Below are positions 25,582-34,070 of a stretch of DNA of 41,433 nucleotides, piece by piece. Each line of letters opens with the position of its first letter. The stretch's first letter is position 1. Origin of the DNA: Collinsella sp. TF06-26 (GTDB lineage Bacteria > Actinomycetota > Coriobacteriia > Coriobacteriales > Coriobacteriaceae); contig NZ_NKXR01000016.1 in the NCBI RefSeq assembly GCF_002232035.1, forward strand, positions 1-41,433. Reading direction: 5' to 3'. The notes beneath the pieces are model-generated. The model saw only the letters and a program-made list of their open reading frames with translations. It did not search any database and was not told the DNA's origin. Position numbers and translations under genes: made by a program.

Positions 25582-26799
25582 ATGGATAGCGATGCCAAGC
25601 TGAACATCTTGACCGAGGCCCTGGCTGCTGCCGGGGCCTCGGCATTGGCAATCGATGCGCGTGGGGACGTCGCGATTTCGACCATGAATGACGCGGCGCT
25701 TGAGCGGGATGTGGCAGCTTTTGTTGCCGAACGCCTCGACCGTATAGGAGACGGCGCGCGTCTGGTTATGGGGCGTGCGGGTACGCGCCTGAGCCTGACC
25801 GTTCACCCCGCCGACAAAGAGGGCGGGGGCCTTTGGGTCGTCGTGGTCCGCGAGGTGCGCGGCGCCGCGGCGCATGCGGGCATCGAGTGGCTCAACGCCG
25901 ACGAAGTTGAGGCCCGCTACGAATCGAGCACGTACGGCATCGTTGAGGGGGCTGCCTCGGTGGCTGCGCCGGTCGCCGAGAGCTACGCGCGCGGTGTGCC
26001 CCTTATGCTCGAGGGCGAGCTGGGCGCGGGTCAGGTCGAGATTGCCATGCGCCTCTATCTGGACGGTCCTTTTGTCGACCAGCCCTTTGTTGCCGTTGCG
26101 CTCGATGAGCTTACCGATCGCGGTTGGCGCCACGTGCTCAAAAGCGCCGAATCGCCGCTGTTCCAAACGGGGCTGACCCTTTGCATTGCGGGCTGGAATG
26201 CGGTTGGCCCCCAGCGCCTTCGCGAGCTCGTTTCCACGATGGCCGACACCGCGTTGGCGACGCGCTGCCATGTGGTGCTGACGGCGAATGACATGCCGGG
26301 TGGCAGCGAAAGTGATCAAGCCGCCTTTGTGACCGAGCGCTTCGCCTGTGCGGTGAGCGTGGCGCCGGCAATCGCCGAGCAGGGGGCCGCGTCGACGAAG
26401 GTTGCGCGCTATTTGGAATATCTCGCTGATGCATTTGGAACGGCAGCGCCCACGCTGTCTGCCGCGGCGACGAAGGCGCTCGATGCTTACCGCTGGCCGC
26501 GCAATTATCTGCAGCTCCGCGAGGTCTCGGAACGACTGTATATATTGGTGGGGGCGGGCACGGTGGATCGCGCTGTGGCGGAGGAAGTGCTAGCCCAAGA
26601 GGACGTGATTAAGACCGCAACCTTTGGCGCCCCGACACTCGAAAGCGACCTGTATATCCTGCGACCGTTGATCGATACCGAGCGAGATATCGCGCATCTG
26701 GTTGTAGACCATCTCCATGGCAACCGAACCCGTGCGGCGGAGGTGCTGGGCATAAGCCGAACAACGCTGTGGCGCTTGCTGAAGGACGATGACCGTTGA
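25582..26799 (+). CDS. NtrC-like regulator with degenerate AAA+ domain and Fis-type HTH
   Basis: A 405-residue protein resembling sigma-54 activators in layout. Residues 1-110 are an unassigned sensory part. Residues ~115-320 match an AAA+ domain but are decayed: the P-loop position reads LEGELGAGQ (143-151) without GKE/GKT, there is no GAFTGA loop for sigma-54 contact, and no clear Walker B aspartate. YRWPRNYLQLREV (303-315) is kept from the WPGNVREL motif. The C-terminus (382-401) is an intact Fis-type helix-turn-helix, NRTRAAEVLGISRTTLWRLL. ATP-driven activation seems unlikely; it may act as a DNA-binding regulator only. The ATG at 25582 follows AGGGG. Confidence 0.8.
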   Translation: MDSDAKLNILTEALAAAGASALAIDARGDVAISTMNDAALERDVAAFVAERLDRIGDGARLVMGRAGTRLSLTVHPADKEGGGLWVVVVREVRGAAAHAGIEWLNADEVEARYESSTYGIVEGAASVAAPVAESYARGVPLMLEGELGAGQVEIAMRLYLDGPFVDQPFVAVALDELTDRGWRHVLKSAESPLFQTGLTLCIAGWNAVGPQRLRELVSTMADTALATRCHVVLTANDMPGGSESDQAAFVTERFACAVSVAPAIAEQGAASTKVARYLEYLADAFGTAAPTLSAAATKALDAYRWPRNYLQLREVSERLYILVGAGTVDRAVAEEVLAQEDVIKTATFGAPTLESDLYILRPLIDTERDIAHLVVDHLHGNRTRAAEVLGISRTTLWRLLKDDDR

Positions 26800-26883
26800 G
26801 CGAGGCGCCCGTGACCGCGCGCGACGCGTGTGCTACAGTCCAAAGCGTTATTGTTTCGATTTGGTTACGGCGTGCGGGGGCGT

Positions 26884-27459
26884 ATGGCTGAGACTACAAA
26901 ACCGAGCCGCAGAAGGCGGAGCGCCGCGCCGGTTAACCGACGCACAACATCGGTGACGTGGGGCAAACACGCCTCGGGGTTTGACGGCTCGTTCAAGCGC
27001 ACTAAATACGGCTATCCTTCGACAGGTGCCCGCTTGGCAATGCAGGCAGAGTCCTCGCTGTGGGACCGCAAACGCGTGGTGGGCTCAAAGCTCAAGCACG
27101 ACGGCACGCTCGGCTACATCAGCCGCGGGGCGGCTCGTCGCAGCGGACTCAATCCGGCTGGTTGGCATCGTTATGTTCCGATCGCGGTCGTCGTTGCAGT
27201 GATCGTCATCGCACTCGCTGCGCTTGGCTACGCCGGCGACGGTGCCAACTTGGACGCGATGTTTAAATCGCCCGAGCTCGCGCATGCAGGCACAGAAATT
27301 GTCGAGGGCGCTCAGACCCAGACGGGCGTCGTGCCCCAGCGCGGTATCGTTGCGGCAGCCTCCACCATCGCCGACGCTCAAAAGGACGACGGCGAACAGG
27401 GCGACGGCGCCGAAACGACTCAAACGAACGAAACGACGACAACTCCACCGGCAAGATAA
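26884..27459 (+). CDS. Hypothetical single-pass membrane protein
   Basis: A 191-residue protein that I do not recognise. The first ~98 residues are basic (Arg/Lys-rich) and would lie in the cytoplasm. Residues ~100-116 (IAVVVAVIVIALAALGY) form one membrane helix. The remaining ~75 residues are acidic and Thr/Gln-rich with low complexity, probably outside. The ATG at 26884 has GGGGG upstream. It follows the decayed regulator by 84 bases and is followed by a terminator. Base composition is like its neighbours, which supports a real gene. Confidence 0.7.
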   Translation: MAETTKPSRRRRSAAPVNRRTTSVTWGKHASGFDGSFKRTKYGYPSTGARLAMQAESSLWDRKRVVGSKLKHDGTLGYISRGAARRSGLNPAGWHRYVPIAVVVAVIVIALAALGYAGDGANLDAMFKSPELAHAGTEIVEGAQTQTGVVPQRGIVAAASTIADAQKDDGEQGDGAETTQTNETTTTPPAR

Positions 27460-27471
27460 GTTGCAAGCGGG

Positions 27472-27495
27472 TCCGCCGTTCGTTAGAACGGCGGA
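27472..27495. terminator. Hairpin between convergent genes
   Basis: A perfect 10-bp stem (27472-27481 with 27486-27495) with a GTTA loop lies between the hypothetical membrane protein and the nitroreductase gene. Neither side has a long T run. Confidence 0.6.
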
Positions 27496-27500
27496 ACTAA

Positions 27501-28022
27501 TTACTTTACATACACCACGTTGTCGCGGCGCGGCTTTGCCTCGGGTAGCGTGTCCTCGGCATAGCCCAGAATGCAGTGACCGACACCGCGCAGGCTGCCG
27601 TCGGCGGGCAGGCCCCAGCTGGCCAGCAGCTCCAGGCCCTCGGGCGAGTCAAAGACCTCATGCGCGCGGTGAATCCAGCACGAATCGACACCCAGTGCAT
27701 AGGCGGCGTTGAGCAAGTTGCCCATGGCGAGCGAGCCGTCTTCCAGATGCGTGGGCACGCTGCGGTCAACCAGCACCACCACAACGGTCTTGGCGCCATA
27801 GAAGGGGTCGCCGTTGCTGCCCATGACCTGGGCGTTGAGCTGTGAGAGACGCTCGACGGTCGCGGGGTCGGTGACGGCGACAAACGTCACCGGTTGGCGG
27901 CCCATGCCGCTCGGTGCATATTGGCCAGCTTCGATAATACGTGCAAGCTTTTCGACCTCGACGGGACGATCGCTGTATTTGCGGCAGCTGCGGCGGTGGA
28001 TGAGTGCTTCGATAGTCTCCAT
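27501..28022 (-). CDS. Nitroreductase-family flavoprotein
   Basis: A 173-residue FMN-dependent oxidoreductase of the compact nitroreductase group. It begins with ALIHRRSCRKYSDRPV, the FMN-phosphate binding arginine cluster. APSGMGRQPVTFV and the C-terminal GYAEDTLPEAKPR segment are typical. Such enzymes reduce nitro compounds, quinones or flavins with NAD(P)H. The ATG at 28022 follows AAGGAG; the longer frame lacks a site. A good minus-strand promoter and a palindrome lie upstream. Confidence 0.9.
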   Translation of the reverse strand: METIEALIHRRSCRKYSDRPVEVEKLARIIEAGQYAPSGMGRQPVTFVAVTDPATVERLSQLNAQVMGSNGDPFYGAKTVVVVLVDRSVPTHLEDGSLAMGNLLNAAYALGVDSCWIHRAHEVFDSPEGLELLASWGLPADGSLRGVGHCILGYAEDTLPEAKPRRDNVVYVK

Positions 28023-28112
28023 GGTGTCTCCTTGCGGTGGCGTTGCAGATGCCCCGTTCATACCCGTCGGGCTCAAACGATAGACGGTCAATTGCCCGGC
28101 CAAAAGGGTAGA

Positions 28113-28124
28113 TTCCAATTGGAA
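28113..28124. promoter_or_regulatory. Perfect 12-bp palindrome downstream of nitroreductase promoter
   Basis: TTCCAATTGGAA lies about 10 bases past the -10 box on the minus strand, a position suited to repression. Confidence 0.4.
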
Positions 28125-28133
28125 AAGTAGGTT

Positions 28134-28162
28134 TGCATAAAAGTACCTTCAGAATGTGACAA
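28134..28162 (-). promoter_or_regulatory. Putative promoter of the nitroreductase gene
   Basis: On the minus strand TTGTCA (28162-28157) and TATGCA (28139-28134) are spaced by 17 bases. The -35 matches consensus at five of six positions. Confidence 0.45.
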
Positions 28163-28316
28163 ACAAATGGGATGGTTAAACGTTTTATCCCGTCTACCCT
28201 GCGGTTTTTTACCACTTGCCTAAATGACGAACGCATAACCTCTGATAAAGGTTTTACTAAAGGAGTACCAACGTTTATCAATGCGCCGTGGTGGCGCCGG
28301 GCCAGGAGGTAACATC

Positions 28317-28607
28317 ATGTTCCAGGCTGGAGATGTCGTCGAGACCGACTTCGAAGGATTTCTGAAGCTGCTGCGTTCCAAGACGCGCGCTTTTGTGACG
28401 ATTGATGATCACGAGTACTACATCACGCACACCGATGGCTATTGGCGTGTTCAGGATTGCGAGGCCCTCAACGACAAGGGCCACTTTACTGACTGCTCCG
28501 AGCTGGTCAATACGGTCTGCGAGGTCGTCGAGCTGCCGTGGATTGCCGGCAAGAGCCTGCATGACAGCTTCTCGGGCGCTACGGTCTATGAGGCCGTCGC
28601 CGCTTAA
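28317..28607 (+). CDS. Hypothetical protein, 96 residues
   Basis: A small acidic soluble protein that I cannot assign. It has no signal peptide, membrane helix or known motif. Aromatic and acidic residues alternate (DHEYYITHTDGYWRVQD), and three cysteines are present. It starts at an ATG preceded by a perfect AGGAGG at ideal spacing, and a clear terminator follows, so it is a real single-gene transcript. Confidence 0.75.
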   Translation: MFQAGDVVETDFEGFLKLLRSKTRAFVTIDDHEYYITHTDGYWRVQDCEALNDKGHFTDCSELVNTVCEVVELPWIAGKSLHDSFSGATVYEAVAA

Positions 28608-28634
28608 CGGGCAATAAAACCCGATTTTCACGTG

Positions 28635-28669
28635 ACCGCTGGCGCTGCCCCCGCGCCGGCGGTCTTTTT
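28635..28669 (+). terminator. Terminator of the 96-residue protein gene
   Basis: An 11-bp stem with one G:T pair (28635-28645 with 28653-28663) followed by CTTTTT. Confidence 0.85.
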
Positions 28670-28712
28670 CTGCCGATAGGCCATAAAAGTGCAAGCATTT
28701 GCGGAGAGCCTG

Positions 28713-28741
28713 TTGACGATAGTCAAAACTCGGACTAATCT
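28713..28741 (+). promoter_or_regulatory. Promoter of the MarR-ABC operon
   Basis: TTGACG (28713-28718) and TAATCT (28736-28741) are separated by 17 bases, 47 bases before the MarR start codon. Confidence 0.65.
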
Positions 28742-28774
28742 AGAGATACAAAATTGGTCAAAAATCGGACAATC
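28722..28774 (+). promoter_or_regulatory. Direct repeats overlapping the MarR operon promoter
   Basis: Two near-identical boxes, 28722-28740 and 28757-28774 (GTCAAAA-[C/A]-TCGGAC core), start 35 bases apart. The first covers the -10 box. They are candidate sites for autoregulation. Confidence 0.5.
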
Positions 28775-28788
28775 GAATGGTGGGATAG

Positions 28789-29289
28789 ATGAATAGTGCG
28801 GTTGCGCTGGTCGACTTCGACCGGTTGCTCAATGGACTCGACCATATCTATTCGGAGTTCTCGCGCGCCTGCGGTCTTTCGGACTGCGCTTACTGGATGC
28901 TCGTCGATACCAGCACGGCGGGCGGCAGTATTGCCGTAAGCCGCCTGACGAGCGAATGGTTCTACAGCAAGCAGACCATCAACTCGGCCATTAAAACCTT
29001 GACGGCGCGGGACTTTGCAACGTTGGAGTTTGCCGAAGGCAGCCGTAAGAACAAGGTTGTGCGTTTGACCGAAGCGGGCATGCGGTTTGCCGAGCGTTAT
29101 GCGCTGCCGGCACTCAAGGCCGAGCAGCGAGCCTTTGGCGCGCTTGAGCCGTGTGAGCAACGCGAAATCATGCGCCTAATCGGAAAATTTTCCCATGCGC
29201 TCGGCGATGAGTGCGATGCCTTTAAGCAGCATATCGCTGCCGAGAGCCAGGCCGAGAATCAAGGTGAGGGGGAGTCGTGCGACTCTTAA
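28789..29289 (+). CDS. MarR-family transcriptional regulator
   Basis: A 166-residue winged-helix regulator. The DNA-binding core is VSRLTSEWFYSKQTINSAIKTLTARDF followed by the wing EGSRKNKVVRLTEAG, flanked by dimerisation helices. It is the first gene of an operon with a two-subunit ABC exporter whose start overlaps its end. In such cassettes MarR proteins repress the exporter and release on binding a toxic ligand. Direct repeats over the promoter are the likely operator. The ATG at 28789 follows GGTGGGA. Confidence 0.9.
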   Translation: MNSAVALVDFDRLLNGLDHIYSEFSRACGLSDCAYWMLVDTSTAGGSIAVSRLTSEWFYSKQTINSAIKTLTARDFATLEFAEGSRKNKVVRLTEAGMRFAERYALPALKAEQRAFGALEPCEQREIMRLIGKFSHALGDECDAFKQHIAAESQAENQGEGESCDS

Positions 29290-31013
29290 TGAGGTTTATG
29301 AAGCCGTATCGCAGGCTTGTCGCGGTGACGTTGTTGGTGCTGCTAATCGACAACGTCGGCACACTGCTGGTACCCACGATGTTGGCGAACATGGTCAACA
29401 CCGGTATCACCACGGGCGATGTCGACTACATTTTGCGCAACGGTCTCTACATGCTTATCGCGACCGGCATGGCCAGCGGCGGCGCGGTGTTGGGCTGCTA
29501 TCTTTCGGCGCGCCTGGCCGCCAACGTGGCCTGCGATATCCGCAATGCCGTCTACGACAAGTCGCTCGAGCTGTCTGCCAGTGACTTTGAGCGCTTTGGC
29601 ACGGGTTCGATGATCACGCGCTCGCTCAACGACATCAACGTGATTCAGCAGGCGATTCTGCAGACCATTCAGCTGGTGCTGCCGGTGCCGTTCCTGGCGG
29701 TGGCAGGCATCATCTTCGCCTGGCTCATCGATCCGGCCATGGGCATGCTTCTGGGCGTCGTGGTTGCGATCGTGCTGGTTGCGGCGGTCTTTACGGTTGC
29801 CAACGCGGCTCCGATTTTTATGCGCTTGCAGAGCTTTATCGACCGCATGAACGTGGTGCTGCGCGAAAACATCGTGGGCGTGCGCGTCATCCGTGCATTT
29901 AACAAGGAGCGTCGTGAGGAACAGCGCCTGGACGAGGTGTTTAGCGACTACGCCGCCAACGCCATCAAAGTCAACCATCTGTTTGTGGGCCTCGACAGCT
30001 CCACCTTCTTTCTGATGAATATCGCCGAGGTGGCGGTACTGTGGGTGGGCGGCAACCGCGTGGGCGCCCACGCCATGCAGATCGCGAGCATCTCGGCGGT
30101 GCTGGAGTACGCGCTTCTGATCCTGTTCTTTGTGATGATGGCCCAGATGGTGGTGCTGACGCTTCCGCGTGCCGCCGCATGTCTGAACCGCGCACAGCAG
30201 GTGCTGGAGATTAAGCCGAGCATCGTCGATGGCCAGCGTACGCTCGATGCGGCCGCGTCCGACTCAAAGGACGGGGCCGATGCGGTCGCCGTGTTCGATC
30301 ACATGTCGTTTCGCTTTGACGATGCCGACGAGGACACCCTGTGCGACCTGAGCTTTGCCTGTCGTCGCGGGCAGACCACCGCGATCGTGGGCTCGACCGG
30401 TTCGGGTAAGTCGACGGTGGCAAAGCTCTTGCTGCGTTTTCACGATGCCACTAAGGGCGCCATTCGCCTGGACGGTGTTGACCTGCGCGACCTTTCGCAA
30501 GACGAGATTCGCGGGCGCATTGCCTATGTGCCGCAGAAGGCGTGGCTGTTCTCGGGCACCGTGGCAAGCAATCTGCGCTTTGGCAACGAGGACGCGACCG
30601 AGGCGGACATGCTTCATGCGCTGCAGGTTGCCCAGAGCACCTTTGTGCTCGATCAACCGCAGGGGCTCGATACCCCGGTTGCCCAGGGCGGTACGAACTT
30701 CTCGGGTGGTCAGCGCCAGCGCCTGGCCATTGCTCGCGCGCTCATGAAGCGCGCCGACCTGTATATCTTCGACGACAGTTTTTCGGCCCTGGACTTTAAG
30801 ACCGATGCGGCCCTGCGCCATGCGCTGCAGGACGAGACGCGCGACGCCGCGGTGCTCATCATCGCGCAGCGCATCTCGACGATTCTGCACGCCGACCAGA
30901 TTGTCGTGCTCAAGGATGGCGAGGTCGTGGGCCTGGGCACGCATGGCGAGCTTATGGAAACCTGCGAGGTGTACCGCGCCATCGCGGAATCGCAGATGAA
31001 GGGAGGTGAGTAG
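29277..31013 (+). CDS. Heterodimeric ABC exporter, subunit with degenerate ATP site
   Basis: A 578-residue exporter half-transporter with six membrane helices (1-~320) and one ATPase domain. Walker A is GSTGSGKST (~371-379) and the signature FSGGQRQR is canonical. The Walker B region reads LYIFDDSFSALD, with Asp where the catalytic Glu should be. This is the pattern of the non-catalytic subunit in TM287/288-type heterodimers. The GTG at 29277 overlaps the MarR gene by 13 bases; an ATG at 29289 is also possible. Its partner starts one base after its stop. The substrate could be a drug or a peptide. Confidence 0.92.
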   Translation: MRLLMRFMKPYRRLVAVTLLVLLIDNVGTLLVPTMLANMVNTGITTGDVDYILRNGLYMLIATGMASGGAVLGCYLSARLAANVACDIRNAVYDKSLELSASDFERFGTGSMITRSLNDINVIQQAILQTIQLVLPVPFLAVAGIIFAWLIDPAMGMLLGVVVAIVLVAAVFTVANAAPIFMRLQSFIDRMNVVLRENIVGVRVIRAFNKERREEQRLDEVFSDYAANAIKVNHLFVGLDSSTFFLMNIAEVAVLWVGGNRVGAHAMQIASISAVLEYALLILFFVMMAQMVVLTLPRAAACLNRAQQVLEIKPSIVDGQRTLDAAASDSKDGADAVAVFDHMSFRFDDADEDTLCDLSFACRRGQTTAIVGSTGSGKSTVAKLLLRFHDATKGAIRLDGVDLRDLSQDEIRGRIAYVPQKAWLFSGTVASNLRFGNEDATEADMLHALQVAQSTFVLDQPQGLDTPVAQGGTNFSGGQRQRLAIARALMKRADLYIFDDSFSALDFKTDAALRHALQDETRDAAVLIIAQRISTILHADQIVVLKDGEVVGLGTHGELMETCEVYRAIAESQMKGGE

Positions 31014-31014
31014 C

Positions 31015-33030
31015 ATGACCGAGGAGCTCAAGAAGCAGGGCGACCTTGTCGATGCCGCCGCTGCGGACGCTGCCGATAAAACGGTCGACCAGGCTGCCGC
31101 GTCGACCGAGCTGGATGACGCCGCCAAGGCGGCGGCCGGGCGCGAGGCTCGTCGTCAAGCGCTTTACGAGGAAAACGAACGAGCCGAGGATGAGCGTGCC
31201 CGCGCCGAGGCAGAGCGCATGCGCGACGTGGATGACGAAGACGAAGACGAGACGCCCCGTGATACCTGGGCGACGGTGCGCCGCCTGTGGAGCGAGGCTG
31301 CCGGCGACCATTGGCGCTTCTATATCGTGTTTGCGAGCATTGTGTTCTATGTCATCTTTAACACCGCCGCGCCGGCATATAGCGCCCGCGTGATCGATGA
31401 GCTGTGGGGCCACATTCAGGTGGCGTTTGCCAACGGAACCACCTTCAACATCACCTGGGAGAACTGCGGCAAGACCATCTTCGTCTACTTTATGATCTGG
31501 ACTGCCGCCGCCTCGTTCTATGCGCTCCAGAGCTTTTTGATGTCGAGCGTGGCCGAACGCCTCAACCTGCGTCTACGCAACCGCATCGCACAAAAGCTCA
31601 ACCGTCTGCCGCTTGCCTTCTTTGATGCGCATCGTCCCGGTGAGGTCGTCAGCCGTGCGACCAACGACTTGGACAAGATGTCCGAGAGCATGCAGCGCGG
31701 ATTGCTGCAGCTGCTTGTGTCGATCGGCACCGTGGTGGGCGCCGTGGGCGTGATGTTCGTGTTTAGCGTGCCGCTTACGCTAGTCTTTTTGTTCTTTACG
31801 GCGTTGTCGCTGCTGGTGACCAAGGTGGTTTCGCGCCGTACGCATGATGTGACGGGCGAGCGTCAGGAGTGGGTGTCCAAAATCACGAGCGCGGTCGAGG
31901 AAGGCTATTCGGGCCGTTTGGTGATTCGCGCATTCAACCGCGAGCACCAGAGCTCTGCCGAGGTGCACGAGGCCTCGGGCGAGCTGGCGCGCGTGAGCAC
32001 CAAGGCCGACTTTATGATTAACGCCGTCGGACCCGCGGTTCGCTTTATCGGCCGTTTGGCGCAGATTGTGATTGCGCTCGTGGGCTGCAGCATGCTGGTC
32101 GCCGGTCACATGACCGTCGGCGTGTTCCAGGCGTTCTTCCAGTTTATCTACGAGGCGTCCGAACCCATGACGCAGCTGTCGTTCACTTTTAACTCGCTGC
32201 AGAGCGCGCTGGCGAGTGCGGAGCGCGTGTTCGACCTGCTTGATGAGCCCGAGATGGAGGCCGATCCGCTGCCGGACGAGGCCGCCAAGCTGCCGGGTCG
32301 CATTGAGGGCCGCGTCGCTTTTGAGCACGTGCGCTTTGGTTATTCGCCCGACAAGCCGCTTATGCGCGACGTGTCGTTTGCCGCCGAGCCGGGCCAAAAG
32401 ATCGCCGTGGTGGGAACCACGGGTGCGGGTAAGACCACGCTCATCAACCTGCTTATGCGCTTTTACGAGATCGACGGCGGCCGCATTACGCTCGACGGCG
32501 TGGACACAAGCTGCATGGACCGCGGCGAGCTGCGCCAGCAGTTTGGCATGGTGTTGCAGGACGCCTGGCTGTTCGGTGGCACCATTGCCGAGAACATCGC
32601 CTATGGCTGTCCCGAGGCGACGCGCGAGGAGATTGTCGCGGCCGCACGTGCCGCTCAGGTCGACTTCTTTGTGCGCACTATGCCGCAGGGCTACGACACA
32701 CGGGTGGCTAACGATGCCGAGAGCATCAGCCAGGGCCAACGTCAGCTGCTGACCATCGCGCGCGTGCTGCTCAACAACCCGGCGATCCTCATCCTGGACG
32801 AGGCGACGTCGAGCGTGGACACGCGCACCGAGCTTGCCATCGGCCGCGCCATGGACGCGCTCATGCGCGGGCGCACGAGCTTTGTGATCGCGCACCGTCT
32901 GTCGACGATTGTTGATGCCGACCTCATCCTGGTCATGGATCACGGCAATATCATCGAGCAGGGTACGCACAAGGAGCTGCTGGCTGCCGAGGGCGCTTAC
33001 GCCGACCTCTACCTAAGCCAGTTCGCATAA
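31015..33030 (+). CDS. Heterodimeric ABC exporter, catalytic subunit with long acidic N-terminus
   Basis: A 671-residue half-transporter. Residues 1-~80 are a hydrophilic Ala/Asp/Glu-rich extension of predicted helical or coiled-coil nature. Six membrane helices and an ATPase domain follow. Walker A is GTTGAGKTT, the signature is altered to ISQGQRQ, and Walker B ILILDEATSSVD keeps the catalytic Glu. Together with the preceding subunit this gives one intact and one dead ATP site, as in known heterodimeric exporters. The ATG at 31015 has GGGAGG eight bases upstream, and the gap to the preceding stop is one base. Confidence 0.92.
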   Translation: MTEELKKQGDLVDAAAADAADKTVDQAAASTELDDAAKAAAGREARRQALYEENERAEDERARAEAERMRDVDDEDEDETPRDTWATVRRLWSEAAGDHWRFYIVFASIVFYVIFNTAAPAYSARVIDELWGHIQVAFANGTTFNITWENCGKTIFVYFMIWTAAASFYALQSFLMSSVAERLNLRLRNRIAQKLNRLPLAFFDAHRPGEVVSRATNDLDKMSESMQRGLLQLLVSIGTVVGAVGVMFVFSVPLTLVFLFFTALSLLVTKVVSRRTHDVTGERQEWVSKITSAVEEGYSGRLVIRAFNREHQSSAEVHEASGELARVSTKADFMINAVGPAVRFIGRLAQIVIALVGCSMLVAGHMTVGVFQAFFQFIYEASEPMTQLSFTFNSLQSALASAERVFDLLDEPEMEADPLPDEAAKLPGRIEGRVAFEHVRFGYSPDKPLMRDVSFAAEPGQKIAVVGTTGAGKTTLINLLMRFYEIDGGRITLDGVDTSCMDRGELRQQFGMVLQDAWLFGGTIAENIAYGCPEATREEIVAAARAAQVDFFVRTMPQGYDTRVANDAESISQGQRQLLTIARVLLNNPAILILDEATSSVDTRTELAIGRAMDALMRGRTSFVIAHRLSTIVDADLILVMDHGNIIEQGTHKELLAAEGAYADLYLSQFA

Positions 33031-33068
33031 GGTGACAAAGGGGCAGTCCCGCATGTCGCATCGAAAAG

Positions 33069-33105
33069 AAGGCGCGCCGGGGGCTGATTCCCTGGCGCGC
33101 CTTTT
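33069..33105. terminator. Terminator between ABC exporter and cysE
   Basis: A GC-rich stem (33069-33081 with 33090-33103, one bulge) followed by TTTTG. It lies between convergent genes and may act on both. Confidence 0.75.
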
Positions 33106-33141
33106 GTGCTGGCGTTCATGCTGTGGCGGCTGCCCACGGCC

Positions 33142-33846
33142 CTAGCGCTCGTCCACGAGCTTGGCGACGAGGGCTTTGAGCTCGGCCACCTCTCGCTCGA
33201 GTTCCTTGACGCGACGGGCGTTTTCGTTGATGCCCTGGCGGTTGAGGGCGCTCTGCTCGGCGGCATCGTCGGGCATGTACTCGCGATGCTGCTTGGCGTC
33301 GAAGCTCTCCTCGAACACGCGGCAGCCGTTGCGCTTGATGATGCGCCCGGGCACGCCCACGACGGTGCAGTTGTCGGGCACGTCCTTGACGACGACCGAG
33401 TTGCCGCCGATCTTGACGTTGTCGCCAATGTGGATGTTGCCAAGCACCTTGGCGCCCGTGCCCACCGTGACATTGTTGCCCAGGGTGGGATGGCGTTTGC
33501 CGGTCTCGTTGCCGGTACCGCCGAGCGTGACGCCTTGGTAGAGCACGCAGTTGTCGCCCACAATGGTGGTCTCGCCGATGACAACGCCCATGGCGTGGTC
33601 GATAAAGAAATGTTTGCCGATCTGTGCAGCGGGATGAATCTCGACGCCGGTGATGTGGCGGGTGATTTGCGAGAGCACCCGGGCGAGCGAGCGATGGCCG
33701 TGCTCCCACAGCCAGTGCTCGGGCACGTGGTTCCACTTGGCGTGCAGGCCGGGGTACGAAAGAAAAATGACCAGACCGTTTTGCGCGGCGGGGTCCTGCG
33801 CTTGGACGGTCTTGATGTCCTCGCGAATGGTATTGATAAAGCTCAC
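33142..33846 (-). CDS. cysE: Serine O-acetyltransferase
   Basis: A 234-residue left-handed beta-helix acetyltransferase making O-acetylserine from serine and acetyl-CoA, the first step of cysteine synthesis. The hexapeptide-repeat core includes [21 protein letters not shown] (catalytic His and Asp), QGVTLGGTG and VGVPGRII. It has the short N-terminus usual in Gram-positive forms. The last ~30 residues ([16 protein letters not shown]) form a coiled coil. The GTG at 33846 follows GGGAGG. No cysK is adjacent. Confidence 0.94.
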   Translation of the reverse strand: MSFINTIREDIKTVQAQDPAAQNGLVIFLSYPGLHAKWNHVPEHWLWEHGHRSLARVLSQITRHITGVEIHPAAQIGKHFFIDHAMGVVIGETTIVGDNCVLYQGVTLGGTGNETGKRHPTLGNNVTVGTGAKVLGNIHIGDNVKIGGNSVVVKDVPDNCTVVGVPGRIIKRNGCRVFEESFDAKQHREYMPDDAAEQSALNRQGINENARRVKELEREVAELKALVAKLVDER

Positions 33847-34070
33847 TGGCCGCCCTCCCTCAGCGCCGTGACAATGCGATTCAATAAAGTATAGCGATTC
33901 GCTAGGGATTAAGAAGGGCGATCTTGCTTTGCTTTGGGCGACAAGTGTCAGTTATGCAAACTTGCTGGTAATGGAGTCATGCTTTTGTGGGGTTGCGCAC
34001 GAGGGGGCGCCGCAACCGTATACTGGTCAACTTGGACGTGTCCGCGCCCACAACTGAGAGGTTTTACTTC

